From positions 62,001 to 126,000 of the forward strand of contig CALSMH010000003.1 of assembly GCA_943787405.1 (NCBI GenBank): a stretch of 64,000 nt of DNA. Reading direction: 5' to 3'. Below, piece after piece: positions 25,767 through 35,919 of the stretch. The stretch's first letter is position 1, and each line of letters begins with the position of its first letter. A model generated the notes under the pieces. That model made no database searches. It was not told the origin of the DNA and saw only the letters and a list, made by a program, of their open reading frames with translations. Origin of the DNA: an uncultured Nitrosomonadaceae bacterium. Its GTDB lineage: Bacteria > Pseudomonadota > Gammaproteobacteria > Burkholderiales > Nitrosomonadaceae. The position numbers and the translations under genes were made by a program.

Positions 25767-26897
25767 TTACTTTACGTTAGATACCACTTCCCCATCTACA
25801 CAAGCTAGGGTTCCTGCAATAATTTCATCTTCACGATCAAGCTTAAATTCGCCACTCTCTGCATCTAGCATTAAGTTAAGGAAATTCAATAAATTACGAG
25901 CATAAAGTGAACTAGAATCTGCTGCCACTAATCCCGGAATATTGGCTATTCCTATAAGATTTACACCATGCTTAACTACAGTTTTATTTAGCTCTGATAA
26001 CGGACAATTCCCACCAGCCTCTACTGCCATATCTACAATCACTGAGCCTGGTTTCATTTCTTTTACAGTCTCTTCATTAATTAAAACTGGTGCCGGGCGC
26101 CCTGGGATTAATGCCGTAGTGATAATGATATCTGCCACTAAGGCTCGTTGATGCACTAATTCTCCCTGACGACGTTTATAGTCATCAGACATCTCCCGTG
26201 CATAACCGCCGGCTGTTTCTGCCTGTTCCTTTTCCTCATCACTTAGGGGTACTTCAACAAATTTCGCACCCAGACTTTCTACTTGCTCCTTCGCTACTGG
26301 GCGCACATCAAATGCTTCAATTACTGCCCCTAGACGTTTTGCTGTAGCAATGGCCTGTAAACCAGCAACCCCTGCTCCTAGTACTAGTATACGTGCAGCC
26401 TTCACGGTACCTGCAGCTGTCATTAACATAGGGAGGAATTTCTGATAAACATTTGCTGCTATCAGCACTGCCTTATATCCAGCAATATTGGCTTGTGAAG
26501 AAAGTACGTCCATATTTTGAGCGCGAGAAATACGAGGTATCTTCTCCATAGAAAATGCAGTTAATCCATGGGCTGCTAGAGAAGCAATACCTTCAGTATT
26601 ATGTGGAGATAATAGACCCAATAAAACTGCATCCTTACGTATCATTTTTAGCTCAGAAGAATCCGGAGCTTGTACTTTAAGTACAATCTGCGACAACCTG
26701 TAAAGTTCTTCCGTACCATTTATTATAGTTGCACCGGCTTCCTTAAAACTCTCATCAGTAATACTTGCTCCAGCACCGGCTCCTGACTGTATCAGAACGA
26801 CATGAGTCCCATTAGCAGAGAACTTCTTAACAGTCTCTGGAGTAGCTGCAACGCGGGTTTCTCCATCCAATATCTCCGCGGGTATTCCTATAAACAT
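25767..26897 (-). CDS. pntAA: NAD(P) transhydrogenase subunit alpha, NAD-binding part
   Basis: The soluble dI domain that binds NAD(H). It carries GETRVAATPETVKKF, SSQANIAGYKAVL, the Rossmann motif VLGAGVAGLQAIATAKRLGA, DVRPVAKEQVESLGAKF and the catalytic-loop sequence PGRPAPVLI. I use the ATG at 26897 (MFIGIPAEILDGE), which has AGGGAGA 6 bases upstream and matches the family start; an upstream in-frame start would add 14 unconserved residues. It is the first gene of pntAA-pntAB-pntB. Confidence 0.95.
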   Translation of the reverse strand: MFIGIPAEILDGETRVAATPETVKKFSANGTHVVLIQSGAGAGASITDESFKEAGATIINGTEELYRLSQIVLKVQAPDSSELKMIRKDAVLLGLLSPHNTEGIASLAAHGLTAFSMEKIPRISRAQNMDVLSSQANIAGYKAVLIAANVYQKFLPMLMTAAGTVKAARILVLGAGVAGLQAIATAKRLGAVIEAFDVRPVAKEQVESLGAKFVEVPLSDEEKEQAETAGGYAREMSDDYKRRQGELVHQRALVADIIITTALIPGRPAPVLINEETVKEMKPGSVIVDMAVEAGGNCPLSELNKTVVKHGVNLIGIANIPGLVAADSSSLYARNLLNFLNLMLDAESGEFKLDREDEIIAGTLACVDGEVVSNVK

Positions 26898-27053
26898 TGA
26901 CAATCTCCCTTGTAGATATTTTATATCTCTATAAAACATCCATATAAAATCTCCACTAACAAATAACTCTCATTTTTCTAAGAGTCCTCGATTATAAATA
27001 ATTCTGGGTATGATGTGTTGCGCAGAATACAAGATAAGTTAAATTTTATACTC

Positions 27054-30000
27054 CTAGTTTCTAATCTCGCCTGATTCCTTTAAACAATGGCTAATCCACT
27101 TTGTGGTCAATTTCTCCTGAGCACTATTTTGGCGTAATCGTGATGCAAGACCGCCAAAATCAACCTGGTCAAGCGGTTGATCCTGATTGAAGCATGAAAA
27201 TACATAAGTAATTGCACCCGTTTCCGGGTTTTTATGAGGCTGCAAGCACTGTGCACAAATTTCTTTCATCATGCACTGCATTGGTGAGTTTATAGAGCCG
27301 ATTGCAAAATGATCTGACTTTAAATAGGGTCGTAGTTCATTTCGTCGAGCAATACCTACCGCTGCCATCATCCGGTCTGAACCAATAGTAAGTATTCTGT
27401 CAGCATCAGACAACTGAATTGGCTGAGGCCCTAAAGCCCCACTTCCATAGGCAACCATTGCCTCTACCATATTTCCAATATAGCTAAAATCTCCAGGCCG
27501 TGAAGGTTTAAATCCTGGCGACTCATCACAACACCATACAACTGTATCTGCAGCTGCTTCAATTTCTGCTACTTTATAACGATCAATCAATTTTTTATAT
27601 CCAGCAAAATACAAGACCTTTGATCCGGCTGCTCTTGCTGCAGCACCAATAGAAAATAAAACTGCATTTCCTAGCCCGCCTCCAACTAGCACCTTGGTCT
27701 CACCTGGGACAATTTCTGTTGGAGTCCCTGTTGGGCCCATTAATATAACCGGATCACCGGGGCTAAGCGTGGCACATAAATCAGCTGACCCACCCATTTC
27801 TAATGCTATTAATGATACTAATCCTCTTTCTATATCTACTGATGCGCCTGTCAGGGCAATTCCCTCCATAGCAAGCTTCGTATTCCCAGCATTAATTGCA
27901 AGCGTTTCAAAGTTCTGAAAACGATAGAACTGACCTGGCTGGAAACGTTCTGCCGCCATAGGTGCATGTACTACAACTTCAATAATAGTTGGGGTGAGTC
28001 TTTCTATACTATGTACTGTAGGTCGTAACCGTGCATTAATTCCAGAAAAGAATTGTGAATTTTCTTCTATTGATATTGGAGACTGTCGACTCAGCGCCCG
28101 ACTTACCACAGGATAACCCTGCTTTGCACTAGACATTGCCTTTACCACATTCCCAGAATAAGACGGGTGGAGATCTCCAAAAAAGCTAATGAAACGTCCG
28201 TCATTACAACGACTTAAGAGGACCATTGGAGATTCTGGTTTAGGATTTCCATGGGCCGGCTCTACCGGGTCCCCATTCTCATTACAAGAAGCAAAATAAC
28301 GCCCGTGTAGTTTGAAATTTTTCGTATCTTCTCTAGCAAGCACTGTGTTCGGCTGTGTACCTGCTGCAACCAGTACAGCACGTGCCGGCAATTCAGTTTC
28401 TCCGGTTTTCTGCCATGAACCTTCTTCGTCTAGTTCTTTAATTGAAAATTTTATGGATTTAGCATGTTCCCATTGATCGAGCTCTATACTTTCAGGTGTA
28501 AGACCCTCAGAGAATGTTATCCCCTCCTCTAACGCCTTTTCCACTTCTTCATGATTCAGGGTATAAGATGGGCTATCTATCATCCGTTTCCTATACGCAA
28601 GAGTGGCCCCTCCCCAAGATTGGAGTAATTCTAGAATTTTTGGTGCGCGCCCTTCATTTTTTGCTAATTTACGCTCGTCTCGAATGGCACGTGCATGGGT
28701 AAGGAACTCATCTGCAATTTCACGCTCCTCCTCATCCCATAAATTACGAGTTTCTTTTTCACCCTTTATAGATGAAAGAGTCTCATAGCGGCGAAGAAAT
28801 TTATCTACCTGCACCGGGTAATAGGCAAGAGCCTCAGTTGCCGTATCAATCGCTGTTAATCCGCCTCCAATCACTACAACAGGTAAACGTAACTGCATAT
28901 TTGCGACAGAACTATCTTGAGCCGCACCAGATAGTTGTAATGCCATCAGGAAGTCAGATGCGGCGCGAACTCCACGGGCAAGACCATTGGGCAGATCTAG
29001 TACGGTTGGGCGACCCGCTCCAGCGGCAAGTGCTATATGATCAAACCCCATATTAAGTGCATCATCCGCTGTAATTGTTCCTCCAAAACGAATCCCCCCA
29101 AACAAGGAGAATTCCTTCCTCCGTTCTAGCAGCAACCGAATTAATTTTAGAAAGTTTTTGTTCCAGCGTACGGTAATTCCATATTCCGCCACACCGCCAA
29201 AGCCTGCAGGCATACGTTCATTTAAATCCTCATCAAGTTCTTTTGCATCTCTGATGGCCCTAAATGCTACATGACCACCCTCTTTGGTTCCTGAGATATC
29301 TGATGGCAGAGATTCTATTTTAAGCCCGTCTATACCCACTACAGCATGACCATCATTCATCAAATGATGCGCTAAAGTATATCCTGCAGGTCCCATACCA
29401 ACCACTAGCACTTTATGACCAGATGGGGCTTTTGGAACAGGACGATTCAAATCTAACGGGTTCCAGCGTGTAAGAAGACTATAAATCTCAAATCCCCATG
29501 GTAATTCAAGAATATCCTTAAGAGACCGTGTTTCTGCTTCAGGAATATTTACTGGTTCTTGCTTTTGATAAATACAGGACTTCATACAATCATTACAAAT
29601 CCGATGGCCAGTTCCAGCACACATAGGATTATCTAATACAATCATAGCTAGACTACCGATAGCAATTCCCTCGGTCTTAAGCTTATGGAATTCAGAAATA
29701 CGCTCCTCTAAAGGGCAGCCGGCAAGTAAAACGCCAAACTGACTTTTTTTGAAGGATTTAGGCTCATCAGGTGACTTCGGCTTGACCTTCAATCCTTTTG
29801 AGCAAGAATCCTTTCCCTGTTCATGACACCAAATGCAGTAATTTGCCTCATCTAAAGCGCCAACAAGATCAGTACCTTGGTCAGTCAGTGAAAATCCTTC
29901 TCTCCGACGCAAATGATCTAATCGATGAGAAACATAACCTTCAGTAGTATCGATAACTGACGGTACTAAACGCAAATAATCCAGCTTAGGGTGACCTTTA

Positions 30001-30602
30001 AAAAGCACACCTTCTTGGCTACGTATTTTTCCTTCTGCTGTTTTCAATGCCCAAGCAGCATAAAACAATGCTGCCTTAAGGAGCTCTTCATTTTTTTCTT
30101 CATCCTTTAGCCACTCTATTATTTTTGTTGCAAAAACAAGCTCAGAAAATGGCTCTTTAAATTCAATCTCCAACTGTTTCTCTAATTTGTAGCCATCAAT
30201 CTTTGATATATCTTCATCGCTAACTTTATTCATCGCTTTCCGCAACACAAACTGCCTTTTACAAAAATATAGCGGTGCTAGCTCATGATGATGTGCAGAA
30301 AGTGCCTGAACCTCGGTCTCTATACAGAATAATTTTGAAATAAAATCGTCAAGTAATGGAGCAACTTCAATTAATAAATTAGACTCATCTTTCGCATTAA
30401 GGCTATCGCTATGAGAGCGAGCATGATCAAGCCGAGTATATAAATCAGGATCACTATCCTTTAAAAAATCAAGAAAAGCGTGATCCAGTTTTAAAAGTCC
30501 CGTACGTTGATATAAATCAGCAAAATTCATATCAAATCCCAGAACAAGGGATTCTCCAGATTCTCCTAACTTAGTGCCTGAGTCTGATCCTATATTTTCC
30601 AT
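27054..30602 (-). CDS. 1182-residue multidomain FAD/NAD(P)/Fe-S oxidoreductase
   Basis: A very large cytoplasmic flavoprotein. An N-terminal helical region of about 250 residues has no recognised fold. Two Cys clusters follow (CIWCHEQGKDSC near residue 252; CAGTGHRICNDCMKSC near 322-338), as in Fe-S domains preceding glutamate-synthase-small-subunit-like oxidoreductases. Next is a two-dinucleotide-binding-domain oxidoreductase with FAD motif VLVVGMGPAGYTLA (about 394) and NAD(P) motif VVVIGGGLTAIDTA (about 574). The last 320 residues resemble the FNR/dihydroorotate-dehydrogenase electron-transfer subunit, with QPGQFYRFQNF, VGGGLGNAVL (about 970) and a closing Cys set (CMMKEICAQC ... CFNQ near 1109). 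It follows cysN by 96 bases and precedes pntAA. Electron transfer between NAD(P)H and an Fe-S partner is likely; the substrate is unknown. Confidence 0.8.
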   Translation of the reverse strand: MENIGSDSGTKLGESGESLVLGFDMNFADLYQRTGLLKLDHAFLDFLKDSDPDLYTRLDHARSHSDSLNAKDESNLLIEVAPLLDDFISKLFCIETEVQALSAHHHELAPLYFCKRQFVLRKAMNKVSDEDISKIDGYKLEKQLEIEFKEPFSELVFATKIIEWLKDEEKNEELLKAALFYAAWALKTAEGKIRSQEGVLFKGHPKLDYLRLVPSVIDTTEGYVSHRLDHLRRREGFSLTDQGTDLVGALDEANYCIWCHEQGKDSCSKGLKVKPKSPDEPKSFKKSQFGVLLAGCPLEERISEFHKLKTEGIAIGSLAMIVLDNPMCAGTGHRICNDCMKSCIYQKQEPVNIPEAETRSLKDILELPWGFEIYSLLTRWNPLDLNRPVPKAPSGHKVLVVGMGPAGYTLAHHLMNDGHAVVGIDGLKIESLPSDISGTKEGGHVAFRAIRDAKELDEDLNERMPAGFGGVAEYGITVRWNKNFLKLIRLLLERRKEFSLFGGIRFGGTITADDALNMGFDHIALAAGAGRPTVLDLPNGLARGVRAASDFLMALQLSGAAQDSSVANMQLRLPVVVIGGGLTAIDTATEALAYYPVQVDKFLRRYETLSSIKGEKETRNLWDEEEREIADEFLTHARAIRDERKLAKNEGRAPKILELLQSWGGATLAYRKRMIDSPSYTLNHEEVEKALEEGITFSEGLTPESIELDQWEHAKSIKFSIKELDEEGSWQKTGETELPARAVLVAAGTQPNTVLAREDTKNFKLHGRYFASCNENGDPVEPAHGNPKPESPMVLLSRCNDGRFISFFGDLHPSYSGNVVKAMSSAKQGYPVVSRALSRQSPISIEENSQFFSGINARLRPTVHSIERLTPTIIEVVVHAPMAAERFQPGQFYRFQNFETLAINAGNTKLAMEGIALTGASVDIERGLVSLIALEMGGSADLCATLSPGDPVILMGPTGTPTEIVPGETKVLVGGGLGNAVLFSIGAAARAAGSKVLYFAGYKKLIDRYKVAEIEAAADTVVWCCDESPGFKPSRPGDFSYIGNMVEAMVAYGSGALGPQPIQLSDADRILTIGSDRMMAAVGIARRNELRPYLKSDHFAIGSINSPMQCMMKEICAQCLQPHKNPETGAITYVFSCFNQDQPLDQVDFGGLASRLRQNSAQEKLTTKWISHCLKESGEIRN

Positions 30603-30697
30603 ATTCAGTAAATTATTAATAATGTTAAATAAATAGTAATAAAATTTTTATTAGCGCTTTAATTTATAATCTTGGGTCTTATCATTGATGTACTAAA

Positions 30698-31981
30698 TTA
30701 CTTATTAGCCGGACAAATCATTCCTGCTGCAACAGTATTATTGCTAGCTTCATCAACTACAATAAAGCTGCCTGTAGCATGATTCTTTTGATAGTCATCA
30801 CAAGCTAGGGGCTGCTGTACATTAAGCTCCACACATCCTATATCGTTCATTTTTAAAGTATCTACTGCCTCATGACTTAGCGTGTTGATATCTACCCTGT
30901 AATCTATCTTACTCACTCCTGCTTTAACTATGCGGGCAGAGTGCTTGAGAAGATATTTACGCTTAGGGTCAAGGGCCACCTCAGATAGCCAACATAATAT
31001 TGTATTAATCTTTTTGCTAACATGCGGGGCATTCTCAGTTTTTACCAACATATCACCACGGGAAATATCGAGATGATCTTCTATAGTTAATGTTACTGAT
31101 TGTGGCGCAAAAGCATGATCAAGAAGCCCATCGTAAGTAACAATTTCTTTAATGCGAGAACTCAACCCAGAGGGAAAGACTGTTACTTCATCTCCAACAG
31201 AAATTTGGCCTGATTCAATTCTTCCCATATAGCCACGAAAATCATGGAACTCTTTCGTTTTTGGACGACATACCAACTGTACTGGAAAGCGAAAATCTTC
31301 AAGATTAATATCGTTGTCTATAGGAGTATTCTCCAGCACCTCCATTAAAGTCGAGCCTTTATACCAAGAAAGATTATCTCCACGTTCTACTACCATATCT
31401 CCATTTAAAGCAGACATTGGGATATACACAATATTCTCTAAGCCAAGCTTGGCTGCAAATTCGGCAAATTCCTGACTAATTTTCTTAACTACATCACTAG
31501 AGTAGCCAACAAGATCCATTTTATTGATAGCTACAACCAAATGAGGAATGCCCATCAAACTAGCTAAATAGGCATGGCGGCGAGATTGTGTAAGTACCCC
31601 TTTCCGCGCATCAATTAAAATAATTGCAAGATTCGCAGTAGATGCGCCGGTCACCATGTTACGAGTATATTGCTCATGTCCAGGAGTATCAGCGATAATA
31701 AATTTTCGTTTCGGAGTAGCAAAATAACGATAGGCAACATCAATAGTAATACCTTGCTCACGTTCTGCCTGTAAACCGTCAGTTAATAATGACAAGTCTA
31801 CATCCGTCATTCCGCGTTTATGCGAAGTGTTTGTAATCGAACTTAATTGATCTTCAAATATCGATTTAGAATCATATAATAAGCGCCCAATTAAGGTACT
31901 CTTACCATCATCTACACTACCGGCTGTGATAAAACGTAATAACTCAGTATCACTAAATGAAATTTTATTGTTTCCTGCCAT
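30698..31981 (-). CDS. cysN: Sulfate adenylyltransferase subunit 1 (GTPase)
   Basis: CysN couples GTP hydrolysis to APS formation by CysD. The 427 residues carry the elongation-factor-like GTPase motifs GSVDDGKSTLIGRLLYDS, DTPGHEQYTRNM and NKMDLVGY, followed by two beta-barrel domains (RFPVQLVCRP and the GDMLVKTENAPHVS region). It has no C-terminal APS kinase (CysC) fusion. It is 70 bases after cysD on the same strand. Confidence 0.97.
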   Translation of the reverse strand: MAGNNKISFSDTELLRFITAGSVDDGKSTLIGRLLYDSKSIFEDQLSSITNTSHKRGMTDVDLSLLTDGLQAEREQGITIDVAYRYFATPKRKFIIADTPGHEQYTRNMVTGASTANLAIILIDARKGVLTQSRRHAYLASLMGIPHLVVAINKMDLVGYSSDVVKKISQEFAEFAAKLGLENIVYIPMSALNGDMVVERGDNLSWYKGSTLMEVLENTPIDNDINLEDFRFPVQLVCRPKTKEFHDFRGYMGRIESGQISVGDEVTVFPSGLSSRIKEIVTYDGLLDHAFAPQSVTLTIEDHLDISRGDMLVKTENAPHVSKKINTILCWLSEVALDPKRKYLLKHSARIVKAGVSKIDYRVDINTLSHEAVDTLKMNDIGCVELNVQQPLACDDYQKNHATGSFIVVDEASNNTVAAGMICPANK

Positions 31982-32051
31982 TTATCATCCTTCTGGGAGT
32001 TCGGATTACTGTAAATCTCTCTGATCACCTGCTTTAGATGAACCACTTGCT

Positions 32052-33044
32052 CTAAAAATATCCCTCTTTCTTACGGAGTTCCATGGATGCATCTGATGTT
32101 TGGTCATCCATACGGGTAGCACCCCGCTCAGTAATATGTGTAATCGCTGTTTCAGTAATAATTTCCTCTACATTCGCCGCATCAGATTCTACTGGGCAGG
32201 TACAACTCATATCCCCTACTGTACGGAAACGAACCATAATGTTTTCTGATTGCTCACCATCCTTAGGTTGAACAAGATGAGATACTGGCAACAGGCCATT
32301 TTCACGTCGATACACATCTCGATTATGTGCAAAATAAATATGTGGCACCTCCAATTTCTCACGCGCGATATATTCCCAGACATCCAGCTCGGTCCAGTTG
32401 CTTATTGGGAATACACGAATATTCTCTCCTTTATGCACTCGTGTATTATAAATATCCCATAATTCGGGCCGCTGATTCTTTGGATCCCATTGTCCGAATT
32501 CATCTCGGAAAGAAAATATACGTTCCTTTGCCCTAGCTTTTTCTTCGTCGCGCCGTGCACCACCAATACAAGCATCAAGCTCAAGCTCTGCGATTGAATC
32601 TAGTAGTGTCACTGATTGAAATGAATTTCGACTCTGATTCTCTGAGCGCAGAACTACCCTACCTTGTTTAATAGAGTCTTCCATGCTGCGCACAATTAAA
32701 CGTTCACCTAATTCTTTAGCTCTCCTATCACGAAATTCAATTACTTCTGGAAAATTATGGCCAGTATCTATATGCAACAATGGAAATGGGAAAGGACCTG
32801 GACGAAATGCTTTTTCTGCGAGCCTTAGCAATACAATGGAATCCTTTCCACCTGAAAAAAGTAATGCAGGGTTCACACATTCTGCTGCAACTTCACGCAG
32901 AATATGAATTGATTCACTTTCCAGAACGTCTAAATGACTTAACTGGTCTTCGGTCCGTCGTTTAATAATTACTGACTCATTTTTCATCATAATACCTGGA
33001 ACAGGGGTAATAAAATCTTGCTTATCGTTTATTAATATATCCAT
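32052..33044 (-). CDS. cysD: Sulfate adenylyltransferase subunit 2
   Basis: The catalytic ATP-sulfurylase subunit, which forms APS from sulfate and ATP. PP-loop motif LLFSGGKDSIVLLRLA, then FPLLHIDTGHNFPEV, ACIGGARRDEEKARAKER and FPISNWTELDVWEYI identify it, and the RRENGLLPVS and MSCTCPVESDA segments are typical of the C-terminal region. At 330 residues it is longer than the usual 300, mainly from 20-odd unconserved N-terminal residues; an in-frame ATG at residue 20 (MKNESVIIKRR) may be the true start. Confidence 0.96.
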   Translation of the reverse strand: MDILINDKQDFITPVPGIMMKNESVIIKRRTEDQLSHLDVLESESIHILREVAAECVNPALLFSGGKDSIVLLRLAEKAFRPGPFPFPLLHIDTGHNFPEVIEFRDRRAKELGERLIVRSMEDSIKQGRVVLRSENQSRNSFQSVTLLDSIAELELDACIGGARRDEEKARAKERIFSFRDEFGQWDPKNQRPELWDIYNTRVHKGENIRVFPISNWTELDVWEYIAREKLEVPHIYFAHNRDVYRRENGLLPVSHLVQPKDGEQSENIMVRFRTVGDMSCTCPVESDAANVEEIITETAITHITERGATRMDDQTSDASMELRKKEGYF

Positions 33045-33079
33045 CTGCTAATTCTCTAAAATTATCAAATAAATTTATA

Positions 33080-33766
33080 TTATTTCTTATCTTTAAGATG
33101 CAAACCACACTCTTTAGTTTCAGGGTCTTCCCACCACCAACGCCCGGCACGAACATCTTCACCAGGCGTTATTGCGCGGGTACATGGCGCACAACCAATA
33201 CTGCTATAACCTTGATCATGCAAAACATTATATGGAGCATTAAAATCTTTAATGTATGCCCACACGTCAGACAAACTCCAATTTAACAACGGACTAATTT
33301 TCTGAAGACCGTTATCTACATCAAACTCTGACTCCTCTAAATCGCTTCTAGTTAAAGCCTGATCACGCCGTAGTCCTGTTATCCATGCGCGGTTATCCTT
33401 TAATGCTCGTTTTAATGGCTCAACTTTCCTCATAAAACAACAGGCTTTACGCAGGGCTATACTGTCATAAAACCCGTTTAGACCATTTTCAATAATATAT
33501 TTCTCCACGGCAGCAGGTTCAGGAAAATATATTTTAGTTTCTATATTATAGCGGTCCTCAACTTCCTTCATCAGGCTATGAGTCTCTTCAGGGAGGCGAC
33601 CCGTATCAAGAGTAAACATTGAAATATTTGGAAAGTTTTTCCCAATTAAATCAGTTAACACCATATCTTCTGCACCAAAGCTATTGGCAAAAACAACCGG
33701 AGTATAATTTTTATTAACTGATTCAAGCAGCGCCTTAACTTCTTCAACCTTCTGACTTAAGCTCAT
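33080..33766 (-). CDS. cysH: Assimilatory APS reductase (4Fe-4S type CysH)
   Basis: Reduces adenylyl-sulfate to sulfite using thioredoxin. The 228 residues show the PP-loop-like start (VVFANSFGAEDMVL), FTLDTGRLPEETH, and both cysteine pairs that bind a 4Fe-4S cluster (KACCFMRKVEPL and GCAPCTRAI), which mark the APS-using rather than PAPS-using enzyme. The catalytic Cys is in the C-terminal ECGLH. No APS kinase gene is present in the cluster, which agrees with direct APS reduction. Confidence 0.95.
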   Translation of the reverse strand: MSLSQKVEEVKALLESVNKNYTPVVFANSFGAEDMVLTDLIGKNFPNISMFTLDTGRLPEETHSLMKEVEDRYNIETKIYFPEPAAVEKYIIENGLNGFYDSIALRKACCFMRKVEPLKRALKDNRAWITGLRRDQALTRSDLEESEFDVDNGLQKISPLLNWSLSDVWAYIKDFNAPYNVLHDQGYSSIGCAPCTRAITPGEDVRAGRWWWEDPETKECGLHLKDKK

Positions 33767-33797
33767 ATTCTCCCCAGACCTATAGGTTTATAGAAAT

Positions 33798-35900
33798 TTA
33801 TTGCCTCATGTCAGTTGGTTGCTGAGTCTTCTGATCCTGTAACTGATCAGGCATAGCTATCTGCGGTAATGCTCCTGTCAAATCAAGCTGATGATCAAAG
33901 CTTAAGCAGAGCTCTGCAGCTTCAACTGTCCACTCATCCAACTCTAAAAACCATTTATTTAACTTAATAACATCTAACTCTTCAGCCGAGCCCATAAAAT
34001 ACTCTGAAAATCTAGTTAGCTGTTCAGATAATTTTGGTTTAGTAGGCAATATATGCCCTAACGCTTCTGCTTGTTCCTTCAAATTATCTTTCTTAGGTCC
34101 GCCAAATAATTCTGTTACTCCCTGGCTAATTAAAAGAGCAATTTCCTCGGCACATTTAACAGAATCTCCAAATTTACGCTGAAATTTTAATGCATCCCGA
34201 TAGTTTCTCTCATGTGCTGCCTCAAAAAAACTTGAGCCGATCTTTACTTGACTAACTCCTGCACACTCTCCTCCACCTAATTGCAGAACCTTAAAATCAC
34301 TTTCTTTTCCATGGTCACGTAAAACTAGTTCTAGATCTTCAGCTTTAACATCAGTGACACACTTCAACAACTCAGTTATGTATTCTTTACCAACTCGTCT
34401 TACCCAGAGAAAAAATGTTTCGCCTGATTCACACTCTGAGCTATATGCTGCTTTTATAAGGTTCACAGCCTCTTCAATACGTGCAGCAGGAACTGCCGGG
34501 GACTTAATTGCCAATTCCCCATTTGCCATCCCATTTCCTCCTAAATACATTTGATAGTGCGGTACTAATTTACCGTGCATACGTTTACCTACTCCGTACA
34601 TACCAATATCACCAGTTTCAGGCTGTGCGCAGCCATTATGGCAACCGGAAACACGAATTTTTAAATCATGTTCTCCCCCACTTAATTTCGGCCCAAGAAC
34701 CGTACTAGAAGTTATTCCTAAACGACAAGTCGAAGTACCTGGACAGGCAACAACATCATCACCCATTTGCGGCTTACCCAAGTTTAGTTTAGATAAGGCA
34801 GAAAGAAGAGTATCAGTTCTACCCTTTTCTACATTGATCAGAACCATATTCTGATCTTGAGTTGCGCGAATCTCATTCAATTCGAAATTATCTAGAATTT
34901 CAGCAAGTCCTCGCAATTGTTCTACCTTTAGATTACCCATTGGGGTGCTAATTGGGAAAACACAAAGCCCAGGTTGCTTCTGATCAAATAATTTACGTGG
35001 TGCACCAATCCCAGGAGTCTCACCATCAGTCCCCACATCCCACTCTCCTTTGGGATATTCCTGTGTTGCCAATGCTGCCTTGGTGCGCTCTAATTCCTCA
35101 TGATACTTATCAATGAATCCTTCCCGCCCAAATTTATCAACTAAAAATTTAATTCTTGCTTTAGCACGCTTAACACGATCTGAATATCGGTTATGCAATG
35201 AGACAATTGCCTCCATCACCAATAACAAGTCTTTCTCTTCAATAAATTCTTCAACTACTATGGCCTCATGTGGTTTATGCCCAAGGCCTCCACCAGCTAC
35301 AACCTTAAAACCAAATTTAGCTCCCTTTCGTACTGCAATAACCCCCATATCATGCATCATTCCCTGTGCACAATCAGATTCACAAGCCGAAAAACTAATT
35401 TTAAATTTACGTGGCATTTGTTGTGTTAATGGATTACGCAAAAAATGCTGAACAGCCCCATCAAGGTGCTTATTAACATCAACGTGTTGGCGAGGACATA
35501 CCCCAGACAAAGAACACGCGGTAACGTTACGTATAGTATTACCACATGCTTCACGTGTTGTTAGCCCTGCTGTGGCAAGATGCCGAAGTACTTCAGGAGT
35601 ATCCCCAAGCGGGACATAATGAATCTGTATGTCCTGGCGTGTAGTAATATGAACAACGTCGTGTTGTACATATTTTTCTAAAATATCTGCTATTACTGCC
35701 AATTGCTTCGAATTTAAACGGCCACCCGGAAGCTTGATGCGAATCATATTGACCCCTTCCTGGCGCTGACCATAAATACCCATTTGCAAACGGGCAGCTG
35801 TAAATCTATCAGCGTCCATGCTCTGGTTTTGAAAGTCCTGCAGCGCTTTATCAAATAAGGTTATTTCATCTTCATTAGCAAGATTTACTAGCTCATCCAT
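33798..35900 (-). CDS. cysI: Sulfite reductase hemoprotein with C-terminal extension
   Basis: Six-electron reduction of sulfite to sulfide by siroheme and a 4Fe-4S cluster. Two ferredoxin-like half domains and two siroheme domains are present: MIRIKLPGGRLNSKQLAVIA, RNVTACSLSGVCPRQHVD, and the cluster ligands CPGTSTCRLGI (about 385-391) and SGCHNGCAQPE (about 419-423). At 700 residues it is some 130 longer than CysI; the tail after about residue 560 (FFEAAHERNYRDALKFQRKF, then LSEQLTRFSEYFMGSAEELD) looks helical and HEPN-like. No cysJ flavoprotein gene is nearby. A nitrite substrate is conceivable but the cys context favours sulfite. Confidence 0.92.
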   Translation of the reverse strand: MDELVNLANEDEITLFDKALQDFQNQSMDADRFTAARLQMGIYGQRQEGVNMIRIKLPGGRLNSKQLAVIADILEKYVQHDVVHITTRQDIQIHYVPLGDTPEVLRHLATAGLTTREACGNTIRNVTACSLSGVCPRQHVDVNKHLDGAVQHFLRNPLTQQMPRKFKISFSACESDCAQGMMHDMGVIAVRKGAKFGFKVVAGGGLGHKPHEAIVVEEFIEEKDLLLVMEAIVSLHNRYSDRVKRAKARIKFLVDKFGREGFIDKYHEELERTKAALATQEYPKGEWDVGTDGETPGIGAPRKLFDQKQPGLCVFPISTPMGNLKVEQLRGLAEILDNFELNEIRATQDQNMVLINVEKGRTDTLLSALSKLNLGKPQMGDDVVACPGTSTCRLGITSSTVLGPKLSGGEHDLKIRVSGCHNGCAQPETGDIGMYGVGKRMHGKLVPHYQMYLGGNGMANGELAIKSPAVPAARIEEAVNLIKAAYSSECESGETFFLWVRRVGKEYITELLKCVTDVKAEDLELVLRDHGKESDFKVLQLGGGECAGVSQVKIGSSFFEAAHERNYRDALKFQRKFGDSVKCAEEIALLISQGVTELFGGPKKDNLKEQAEALGHILPTKPKLSEQLTRFSEYFMGSAEELDVIKLNKWFLELDEWTVEAAELCLSFDHQLDLTGALPQIAMPDQLQDQKTQQPTDMRQ

Positions 35901-35919
35901 CTAATTTCTCCACAATTTA

